Shown: in pieces, positions 50,284 to 58,099 of the stretch
Layout: each line of letters opens with the position of its first letter
Position numbering within the stretch: position 1 is the first letter of the stretch
The notes under the pieces: model-generated
Database searches by the model: none
What the model saw: the letters and a program-made list of their open reading frames with translations, nothing else
What the model was told of the DNA's origin: nothing
Source: GWE2-40-63 sp041664345
GTDB lineage: Bacteria; Bacteroidota; Bacteroidia; Bacteroidales; SZUA-534
Direction of reading: 5' to 3'
Assembly (NCBI GenBank): GCA_041664345.1
Contig: JBAYKX010000019.1
Location: 30,455 to 94,454, forward strand
Length of the DNA: 64,000 bases
Position numbers and translations under genes: made by a program

Positions 50284-52689
50284 ATGGATATTCGCAATTT
50301 TCTTATAAGTAGATTACAAAAGCACATTCCGGCAATAAATTGGCTCTCAGAATATTCGTTAAAACTATTAGGATTCGATGCGGTATCGGGCCTCACACTG
50401 GCAGCTTATGCCATACCTGTTTCACTTGCCTACGCTACATTGGCCGGGCTACCTCCTCAATATGGAGTTTATGGCTATTTGTTGGGCGGCTTTTTTTATG
50501 CCCTTTTCGGTACAGGTAAACAGTTGGCTATTGGCCCAACCTCGGCCATTTCAATGCTGGTTGGAATAACCTTGGCGCATCTTTCAAACGGCGATCCCCA
50601 GCGTTGGATCGATTTGGCATCATTATCGGCGTTGATGGTTGCAGCCATGAGTGTTCTGGCCTATATTCTGCGGTTAAGCAGTATTATAAATTTTATCAGC
50701 GAAACGGTATTGGTAGGGTTTAAAGCGGGTGCCGCCATAACCATTGGCCTGACCCAGTTGCCCAAAATATTTGGTGTTTCCGGTGGAGGCGAAGGTTTTT
50801 TCAACCGGTTAAGTATATTAGGCAGCCAGCTTTCCGGAACCAATTCCATAGTTTTGATATTTGGTATTGCCGCTATTGTTTTACTCCTATCCGGCGAAAG
50901 TTTATTTCCGGGAAAACCCGTTGCCATAGTTGTTGTAATTGTTTCCATTCTGCTGATTACCTTTACCCCATTGGGTTCTATGGAATTTAAAACTGTTGGG
51001 AACATTCCAAGCGGGTTGCCTACGTTGCACCTGCCCTCGTTACATATAGCCGATATCGGGACCATCCTTCCTCTGGCCTTTGCCTGTTTTCTGTTGGCTT
51101 ATATTGAAAGTGTATCGGCTGCTAAAACACTGGCACAAAAAAACGGGTACGATATTGATGCCCGACAGGAATTACTTGGACTGGGTGTTGCCAACTTAGC
51201 TACCGCATTGGGAAATGGCTATCCGGTAAGCGGCGGATTGTCGCAATCGGCTGTGAATGAAAAGGCCGGTGCCAAAACCCCGTTCTCGCTTATAATGGCA
51301 TCATTCTTTATTGCCATTTGCCTACTTTTCCTTACGGGATTGCTTAAAAACCTGCCCTATGTTATTTTGGCTGCCATTGTATTGGTTGCTATTAAAGGAT
51401 TGGTTGATATTAAGGAAATGAAACGGCTCTATAAGGTGAATCGCTTCGATTTTGTGATTGCCATGACAGCCTTAATAAGTGTTATTATATTTGGGATATT
51501 GCAGGGAGTGCTCATTGCAGCCTTGTTTTCACTGATTCTTTTAATCCGGAATGTATCGAGCCCGCATGTAGCATTCCTTGGCCGGATTCCCGGTACCAAC
51601 CGATATACCGATATTAAACGCCACCCCGATAACGAATTGTTGCCCGGTTTACTTTTATTCAGGGTGGAATCAACCTTGGTTTATTTCAATGTGGCCAATG
51701 TTTACAATACCGTTTGGGCAAAAGTACTGGAATCGGAAGGTTCATTGAAAAAAGTCATTTTCGATTTAAGCTCATCGGCTACCATCGATTCAAGTGGTGC
51801 CCGTTTGATAAAGCGGCTCTATGTTAATCTGAAAGCCAAGGAAATTGATTTTTTGGTGGCTGAAGCACATTCCGAAGTCCGCGATATTTTACGGCACGAA
51901 AAGATTGAGCACTTGTTGGGCCATGTTAGCCGTCGCGACACCTTGCATGATGTGGTTGTAAATGCTATTGGCGAAAAGGAACCCGATATTCTGAAAGCAC
52001 CCAAAAAACTAAAAAGGCAACAAATAGAAAAAATTGTATCGCAAATTATATTGGGGAACAATTATTTTACGCAAACCCACCCCCGTGAGTATTTCGAAAG
52101 TTTTAGCGATGCACAAAAACCCTACATAACACTGGTTACCTGCTCTGACTCCCGTGTACCGCTGAATGCCCTATTGCCCGATACTTCCAATAAGGTTTTT
52201 TCCATTCAGAATATAGGCAACCAAATTTTATCGACCGAAGGTTCGGTTGATTTTGGCATTTATCATTTAAAAACGCCCTTGTTGCTGTTTTTGGGGCACT
52301 CCGACTGCGGAGCTATTCGAGCTTATATAAAAGGTTTCGACCGCGAAAGCTATGGAATTAAACATGAACTAGACTTTTTGCAACCTATTATTACGGAATA
52401 TACTACCCCCGAAAATTTTGAGAAATTTCATGCCCACGTTATCGAAAAAAACCTCGATTACCAGGTAAACATTGCCTATAAAAAATACAAAGACCTAATA
52501 AATGCCGGGGAACTTACCATAATAGCCGCTTTTTACGATTTTAAAGGAGAATTTGGTAAAGGAAAAGGCGATATAGTTATTACCAATGTAAATAAGCATA
52601 AAGATGTGGAGGAAATGCGAAACCTGGAACTGTTTAATTATCTGTCGAAGGCTCAAAAGGAATTACACATTGGGCGGTTAAAAGATTAA
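50284..52689 (+). CDS. SulP anion transporter - carbonic anhydrase fusion
   Basis: 801 residues. Three parts: a SulP transporter (~15-430, 10-12 helices; GLPPQYGVYGYLLGGFFYALFG, GPTSAISMLVG, PVSGGLSQSAVN), a STAS domain (~440-560, VIFDLSSSATIDSSGARLIKRLY) and a beta-carbonic anhydrase (~590-795) with the zinc ligands in VTCSDSRVPL (~619) and FLGHSDCGAIR (~671). The anhydrase makes or consumes bicarbonate next to the transporter, so the likely substrate is bicarbonate. I use ATG 50284 (MDIRNF) rather than the TTG at 50278. It ends 2 nt from the convergent glutaminase. Confidence 0.93.
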   Translation: MDIRNFLISRLQKHIPAINWLSEYSLKLLGFDAVSGLTLAAYAIPVSLAYATLAGLPPQYGVYGYLLGGFFYALFGTGKQLAIGPTSAISMLVGITLAHLSNGDPQRWIDLASLSALMVAAMSVLAYILRLSSIINFISETVLVGFKAGAAITIGLTQLPKIFGVSGGGEGFFNRLSILGSQLSGTNSIVLIFGIAAIVLLLSGESLFPGKPVAIVVVIVSILLITFTPLGSMEFKTVGNIPSGLPTLHLPSLHIADIGTILPLAFACFLLAYIESVSAAKTLAQKNGYDIDARQELLGLGVANLATALGNGYPVSGGLSQSAVNEKAGAKTPFSLIMASFFIAICLLFLTGLLKNLPYVILAAIVLVAIKGLVDIKEMKRLYKVNRFDFVIAMTALISVIIFGILQGVLIAALFSLILLIRNVSSPHVAFLGRIPGTNRYTDIKRHPDNELLPGLLLFRVESTLVYFNVANVYNTVWAKVLESEGSLKKVIFDLSSSATIDSSGARLIKRLYVNLKAKEIDFLVAEAHSEVRDILRHEKIEHLLGHVSRRDTLHDVVVNAIGEKEPDILKAPKKLKRQQIEKIVSQIILGNNYFTQTHPREYFESFSDAQKPYITLVTCSDSRVPLNALLPDTSNKVFSIQNIGNQILSTEGSVDFGIYHLKTPLLLFLGHSDCGAIRAYIKGFDRESYGIKHELDFLQPIITEYTTPENFEKFHAHVIEKNLDYQVNIAYKKYKDLINAGELTIIAAFYDFKGEFGKGKGDIVITNVNKHKDVEEMRNLELFNYLSKAQKELHIGRLKD

Positions 52690-52691
52690 AA

Positions 52692-53606
52692 CTAAAAAAC
52701 CGAATGACCCAACTTAGTAGTCAGTAGCTCCAATGCTTTCATGCCTTTGGCAGAGTTTCCTTTTGGGTTTAAACCTGGGCTCCAAACCACAACGCTGAAT
52801 TCACCAGGAAGCACTGCCGCAATTCCGCCGCCCACACCACTTTTGCCGGGCAATCCAACCGTATAGGCAAATTCACCGGCTTCGTCATAAAAACCACAGG
52901 TTTGCATAATGGCATTTATCCGTTTGGTTTGACTGGCGGTTAGCAATTGTTCGCCATTGAACCGGTTTTGTCCATGATTGGCAAACAACAAAAATGCCTG
53001 AGCCAATTCGGTGCACGTCATTTCAATGGCACATTGGTAACAATAGGTTTCAATCAGTTCATCAATTGGGCTGTTTATATTCCCGAATGATTTCATAAAA
53101 TGAGCCAAAGCGGTATTCCTACTGCTGTTTTTGATTTCTGATAAGGCAATCTTTTGGTTTATTTTAATGGAACTTGAATTAGCTAGTTTATTAAGGAAGT
53201 GAAGGATATCCTCAATAGGAGTGGGCGTTTTTGAGCGGAGGATATCGGTTATAACCAATGCCCCTGCATTTATAAATGGATTGCGTGGAATACCGTTTTC
53301 GTATTCCAACTGTGCCAGTGAATTAAAAGGATTACCGCTGGGTTCAACTCCTAACCTATTCCAGAGCTTTTCACCTTCAGAGGCAAAAACCATCGCTAAA
53401 GTAAATGGTTTTGAAATGCTTTGAAGCGAGAATTTTACCTGGGTATCGCCAATGTTATAGACTTTACCATGAGTAGTTACCAAGCTGATTCCAAATTTTT
53501 GAATTTCCACATTGGCCAATTCGGGAATGTAGTTGGCAACTTTTCCTTCCAGTTGAAGCGATTGAACTTCGTTATAAACTTCGTTAATAAGTAATTGGTA
53601 ATTCAT
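52692..53606 (-). CDS. glsA: Glutaminase A
   Basis: 304-residue serine-dependent beta-lactamase-fold glutaminase, hydrolysing L-glutamine to glutamate and ammonia. Family segments are GKVANYIPELANV, VKFSLQSISKPFTLAM (catalytic S-x-x-K), EPSGNPFNSLAQLE, IPRNPFINAGALV, YCYQCAIEMTCTELAQ and VGLPGKSGVGGGI (K-S-G near the end). Length is typical. In other bacteria GlsA raises pH and supplies ammonium. Confidence 0.95.
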   Translation of the reverse strand: MNYQLLINEVYNEVQSLQLEGKVANYIPELANVEIQKFGISLVTTHGKVYNIGDTQVKFSLQSISKPFTLAMVFASEGEKLWNRLGVEPSGNPFNSLAQLEYENGIPRNPFINAGALVITDILRSKTPTPIEDILHFLNKLANSSSIKINQKIALSEIKNSSRNTALAHFMKSFGNINSPIDELIETYCYQCAIEMTCTELAQAFLLFANHGQNRFNGEQLLTASQTKRINAIMQTCGFYDEAGEFAYTVGLPGKSGVGGGIAAVLPGEFSVVVWSPGLNPKGNSAKGMKALELLTTKLGHSVF

Positions 53607-53717
53607 AGAGCATTTTCATAAACCGAAACGAAAATAGTGAATTGGCCTATTAATGATCAGGAAATGCAATATGTTTAATAAACTATCGTAAGTGGTTCTT
53701 CAGGATGAATGTTAAAC

Positions 53718-54476
53718 CTACCGGTCCAACCATTGGCGGAACTCATGGCTTTTATTGGCGCTTACCATTAGTTCCTCTTCGCTTTTTGGTTTTGATTCAA
53801 TGCGGATGCGGCTTTTTGAAAAAACGGTAATCCGTTCAATGGCATAATAATTTATTGTATGCTGCCGGTTGATTCGGAAGAATAATTCCGGATCGACAAG
53901 CATCTCCAGCTTATCAAGCGAAAAATCGATGGGATAGTTTTTTCCATCCAGCGTACAAAGGAAGGTGCTTTTTTCAAGTACATAAAAATAGGCAATGTCG
54001 GTAGTTTCAACCGACTTTATTTTTGCCCCCATGTTAATCAGAAAGCGTTTTTTGTAGTTTCCTTTCTTTCCTTCGATAGCCGAAACCAGTTCGTTTAAAT
54101 TGAATTGCGGGGTTGGGCCTTTAATTTTTTTATATTTTTCAATGCTCGAGGCAAGTTTGGTTTTGTCGATTGGTTTCAACAAATAGTCAATACTGTTCAG
54201 TTCAAAAGCTTTAATGGCATATTCGTCGTAAGCGGTGGTAAATATTACAAAACTATCCACTTTAATGTGTTTGAAAATGTCGAAACTCAATCCATCGGCC
54301 AATTGAATATCAAGCATCAATAAATCGGGCGAAGGATGGTTTTGAAGCCAGGCAATACTTTTTTCCACACTATCCAGGCAATCCAAGAGTTCAATTTCGC
54401 CCGAAAGTTCTGTCAAAATCTTTTTAAGCCTATTGGCAGCGGGCTCTTCGTCTTCAATAATCAGGGTTTTTATCAT
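53718..54476 (-). CDS. LytTR-family response regulator
   Basis: 252 residues. Receiver domain (~1-120): IIEDEEPAANRLKKIL, the phosphoacceptor Asp in LLMLDIQLADGLSFD, and FTTAYDEYAIKAFELNSIDYLLKPI. LytTR DNA-binding domain (~150-250): FLINMGAKIKSVETTDIAYFYV and RINRQHTINYYAIERI. The start overlaps the kinase stop by 4 nt. Its target is likely to include the upstream TonB receptor operon. Confidence 0.93.
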   Translation of the reverse strand: MIKTLIIEDEEPAANRLKKILTELSGEIELLDCLDSVEKSIAWLQNHPSPDLLMLDIQLADGLSFDIFKHIKVDSFVIFTTAYDEYAIKAFELNSIDYLLKPIDKTKLASSIEKYKKIKGPTPQFNLNELVSAIEGKKGNYKKRFLINMGAKIKSVETTDIAYFYVLEKSTFLCTLDGKNYPIDFSLDKLEMLVDPELFFRINRQHTINYYAIERITVFSKSRIRIESKPKSEEELMVSANKSHEFRQWLDR

Positions 54477-55501
54477 AGCTCAACAGTAAGTAAAGGGACT
54501 TCCACTTTAAAGTGATCCGTTGTTTCCATAATTTTCACTTCCTTATTTGTGAAATAGGCAAACCGGGCAGCAATGTTGTTTAACCCCTGTCCGGTGCTGG
54601 TTACATCGGTTTTTTTCTGGAGGTTATTTTTTATGCTGATGAATTCTTTTTCAGCGACAATGGTTAAAGTTAATGGTTTGTCTTTTGATATTACATTATG
54701 TTTTATACAGTTTTCTGCCAACATCTGCAACACCAAAGGAGGCAACGAGTAATGGTAAAATTCTTCGCGCACATTAAACTCAATAATAAGGTTATTGCGG
54801 AACCGGGCTTTTTGCAACCCCAAATATTTGTGGAGCATTGTCACCTCGTCGCGCATCAGCACCAATTCACGGTCGCGGCTTTTTAAAACATACCGCAGAA
54901 ATTCCGAAAGGTTTTGGATATAATCAACGGCTTCACTGTTATCGTCAACCAATGCAGTTAAACTGTTAAGGCTGTTAAACAGGAAATGCGGGTTTATCTG
55001 CGATTTCAAGGTTTCGTATTTTGCTTCAATGTTGTCTTTCTCTAACCTTGCCGACTTTGAAAAATTATACTTCCATTGTTGGTAAAAGAATACCGCTTCG
55101 TGTATGGAGGTTATAAAGAAGGTGATTAAAATAAGAATAAAGAAATCAGCCACTGGCGGAACCCCATTCTTACCTTCAAGGGCATTGAAGTTACAGGCCA
55201 GTTCAAATTTGTACACAAACAACCCAAACAGCACCAAGTAACTCATAATGGTAATTATTTCAATTACTAGATGCTTGATTGGATTCCTTTCCCAGGGATA
55301 TTTCCTCCATAAGAAAGTTACAATGGCATAGCAACCCAGCCAGATTCCAGCCGTTACCAATGTACTGTGTAATATGTGAAAAATCAGTTGATTGGATGGT
55401 TCGTTGGTATGAGAAAATGCATATATAAGTGCAATTAAGATCCCAACTACCGGGATCAAAACTGCAATGATTTTGAGCTCTTTTAATTTAAATCCTACCA
55501 T
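54473..55501 (-). CDS. LytS-like sensor histidine kinase
   Basis: 342 residues. Four predicted transmembrane helices (~10-150; IIAVLIPVVGILIALIYAF, VTAGIWLGCYAIVTFLW and two more) followed by a short coiled coil and a His_kinase domain with the phosphoacceptor His in SQINPHFLFNSLNSLTALV and an HATPase region (PPLVLQMLAENCIKHNV, GQGLNNIAARF). I use ATG 55501; the upstream in-frame TTG at 55522 is less likely. It follows the TonB receptor by a few bases and overlaps the regulator. Confidence 0.9.
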   Translation of the reverse strand: MVGFKLKELKIIAVLIPVVGILIALIYAFSHTNEPSNQLIFHILHSTLVTAGIWLGCYAIVTFLWRKYPWERNPIKHLVIEIITIMSYLVLFGLFVYKFELACNFNALEGKNGVPPVADFFILILITFFITSIHEAVFFYQQWKYNFSKSARLEKDNIEAKYETLKSQINPHFLFNSLNSLTALVDDNSEAVDYIQNLSEFLRYVLKSRDRELVLMRDEVTMLHKYLGLQKARFRNNLIIEFNVREEFYHYSLPPLVLQMLAENCIKHNVISKDKPLTLTIVAEKEFISIKNNLQKKTDVTSTGQGLNNIAARFAYFTNKEVKIMETTDHFKVEVPLLTVEL

Positions 55502-55527
55502 AATTCCAGAGTTTAAAAGCAAATTTA

Positions 55528-57909
55528 TTAAAATTGAATACGATACAAAAACATAGGCATAAAGCCTTGCTGATATACCTGGTAAACCTCCCCTTTTTCA
55601 ACATCGTATTGTTCCATGTAAATGCTTTTATAGTTGGTTACATTCTGAAGGTCGATACCCCATTCCTGGCTAAACTTTTTACCATTCTGTTTAAACCCAA
55701 TTCTTAAATCAGTACGGAAATAATCATCGTATTTGTTTTCATAGGCATGGGTCCAATCATAAACCGTGGAACCTTTAGCTTTTGATTCCTCCATATCAAT
55801 TGGAACGTAGCGTTTTCCGCCAGCCAAAGTTGCTTTTATATCAAAAGTAAGCATGAACTTTTCGTTTATTTTGTATTCGTATCCACCCAATAAGTTGACA
55901 ACATAATTACCATTGAATGCAGTATTCCGCTCTGTTTTATCATAACCATTATAGGTTGAATTAAAAAGTGAACCCGTTGCTAATAAATAGTACCCTTTGC
56001 TTAAAAATTTTTCAACGGTTAATTCAATTCCATAATTATTTCCAGTTCCTGAATTTACTAAACTGTCTTCGCTGGGTGGAGCAAAATCAGCCCCAGTATT
56101 GAGCATCGAGAATTCAGGAAAACTCTCTTTTACAGGAACATCGTACAATTGCTGGAAGTACGTTTCTGTCTTGATGCGAAGGTTTTGGTTTATTCTATAA
56201 TTATATCCTAAAATGTAATGATTGCTTCGGGTAAAATCCAAATTCTCATTAGTGGTTGAATAAGTATTTGTCACTGAATCATAAGTTTGCAAAAAGTAAA
56301 CTGCTTTGGGCTGCATTTGGCTGTGCATTCCAAAACCACCACTCAAACTATGCAGGGAATTTATTTCCCATGATATTCCCAGGCGGGGTTCAACAGCTAA
56401 CGAATGATTTTGATCGTATAGTTGTGCATGTAATCCTGCGTAAGCAGTTATTGCATTATTAAATTTGTGTTGCCACTCCAAATACGACTGGTATAAATTT
56501 AATGTGCCTTTTATATCCAATAAGGAAATAAATTGACCATAGTCGTACAAGTTAATGCTATCAATACTGGTTACCCGATATTGTTCGATGGTAATTCCTG
56601 CACTGAAGTTGTTTTTTGAATTCAATTTATATTTGAGTTGTGTATTGAACGATAATTTATTCTCCGTATTCTCAGCCCTCACAAAAGGCAAAATATAGGC
56701 TCCTTTTTCTTTTATTGAATCAACAATAGCATTGTTAGTGGTTGATTGGTATGAAAGTGTTGAAATTAAGCGTGTTTTTTCATTAAAAAAGTAAGTATGA
56801 CTGGTTCCAATCACAAACAATCCAGCCCCATAATCAGTAGCGGTACCTTTTCCATTATAGGCATTTTCTGAAGTATCGGTATAATCACGGCCAAGGGAAA
56901 TAAAACTGGAGCCCCAAAGTCCAAACACCTTGAATCGTCCTGCTTTAGTACCCGGTACATCAACAATAAAAGTGAAATCTTTGTATTCGGGAACTGCCGT
57001 ACCGGTGCCACTGCTGAATCCCAAATCGTGCATTACCTCTAACGTTGAATAACGGAAATTGGCCAAATAGGAAGCTTTCTGGTTGTTGCCTGTTGAAAAC
57101 AGGGGACCTTCGGCACCTAATTCAAAGCCATTAAATCCAATCTGCCCCACGTATTCATGTTTGTTATTATTACCTGAGCGTAAGTTTAAATCAAACGCAC
57201 CGGAAAGGGCATTGCCGTATTCGGCTGGAAATGCACCGGTCAAAAAATCGGAGTTGGCCAGTAGGTTATTGTTGATCATACTTACCGGACCGCCCGTAGT
57301 TCCCGATGCACCAAAATGATTTGGATTAGGTACTTCAATTCCTTCGAGTTTCCATAATACACCCGATGGGGAACTACCACGTATAACGATGTCATTCCGT
57401 GCATCGTTTTGCATCGAAACTCCTGCATAGTTAGCAACCATTCGGGCAGGATCGCCTAAACTACCGGCAAAGCGTTCCGTTTGTTCAATAGAAAAAGTGA
57501 GGGCACTCACCGAGGCCATTTCATTTAAGGGCTTTTCTTTTAAACTGTTGGCTTTAACTGTAATTTCATCAACTGCAGTAACTTCTTCATCTAATGCAAT
57601 TTGAATAAAAATTTCTTTTCCACTCGTAACTAAAATATTTGATAATGTTTGGGTTTTATATCCCAGATAACTAATTTTTAAACTTTGTCTTCCTAAGGGT
57701 ACCTTATTTAATTCAAAGTTACCGTTTATGTCTGTTGTGGTTCCAATAACAATTTCCAAGCTGGAAACAATAACATTGGTACCAATTAATGGGAATCCGT
57801 TGACGGCATCAGTAACGGTTCCTCGGATGGTTTGGGTGGTAAGGTTGTTGGCTACCATCGTTAATGAAAGAGCCATAAGGGATGCGAAAGCAAGTACAAT
57901 TTTTTTCAT
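55528..57909 (-). CDS. TonB-dependent receptor with carboxypeptidase-like N-terminal domain
   Basis: 793 residues. Signal peptide (~1-22), a carboxypeptidase-regulatory-like domain (~28-105: TIRGTVTDAVNGFPLIGTNVIVS), a plug domain (~110-230; PARMVANYAGVSMQNDARNDIVIRGSSPSGVLWKLEG) and a 22-strand outer-membrane barrel to the C-terminal Phe. No SusD partner. It is the first gene of a three-gene operon with LytS-like kinase and LytTR regulator, so uptake by this receptor is probably tied to that sensory pair. The ligand is unknown. Confidence 0.92.
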   Translation of the reverse strand: MKKIVLAFASLMALSLTMVANNLTTQTIRGTVTDAVNGFPLIGTNVIVSSLEIVIGTTTDINGNFELNKVPLGRQSLKISYLGYKTQTLSNILVTSGKEIFIQIALDEEVTAVDEITVKANSLKEKPLNEMASVSALTFSIEQTERFAGSLGDPARMVANYAGVSMQNDARNDIVIRGSSPSGVLWKLEGIEVPNPNHFGASGTTGGPVSMINNNLLANSDFLTGAFPAEYGNALSGAFDLNLRSGNNNKHEYVGQIGFNGFELGAEGPLFSTGNNQKASYLANFRYSTLEVMHDLGFSSGTGTAVPEYKDFTFIVDVPGTKAGRFKVFGLWGSSFISLGRDYTDTSENAYNGKGTATDYGAGLFVIGTSHTYFFNEKTRLISTLSYQSTTNNAIVDSIKEKGAYILPFVRAENTENKLSFNTQLKYKLNSKNNFSAGITIEQYRVTSIDSINLYDYGQFISLLDIKGTLNLYQSYLEWQHKFNNAITAYAGLHAQLYDQNHSLAVEPRLGISWEINSLHSLSGGFGMHSQMQPKAVYFLQTYDSVTNTYSTTNENLDFTRSNHYILGYNYRINQNLRIKTETYFQQLYDVPVKESFPEFSMLNTGADFAPPSEDSLVNSGTGNNYGIELTVEKFLSKGYYLLATGSLFNSTYNGYDKTERNTAFNGNYVVNLLGGYEYKINEKFMLTFDIKATLAGGKRYVPIDMEESKAKGSTVYDWTHAYENKYDDYFRTDLRIGFKQNGKKFSQEWGIDLQNVTNYKSIYMEQYDVEKGEVYQVYQQGFMPMFLYRIQF

Positions 57910-57914
57910 CTTTA

Positions 57915-57948
57915 TCAGGTTTTAAATTTCAATTCAAAAGTAACCTGA
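57915..57948 (-). promoter_or_regulatory. TonB receptor promoter with flanking inverted repeat
   Basis: Minus strand -7 TACTTTTG (57942-57935), predicted start ~57928, leader ~19 nt. The inverted repeat AACCTGA (57942-57948) / TCAGGTT (57915-57921) brackets the start region and could be an operator. Confidence 0.5.
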
Positions 57949-58045
57949 CATTTTTAGGATTAAAAAATCAACATGATGGATGGGGAAAATATTGGTTTGG
58001 ATGCAAATTTTGGTAGATGAATATAAACACTATTTAGCCTAATAA

Positions 58046-58073
58046 AAGAAAAGCCCACCAATTGGCAGGCTTT
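58046..58073 (-). terminator. Terminator after the transglutaminase-fold gene
   Basis: Stem AAAGCC-CA-CCAA/TTGG-CA-GGCTTT (symmetrical internal loop) followed on the minus strand by TTCTTTTATT. Confidence 0.6.
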
Positions 58074-58099
58074 AACAATTTGAAAATTCAGAAAAAGGT

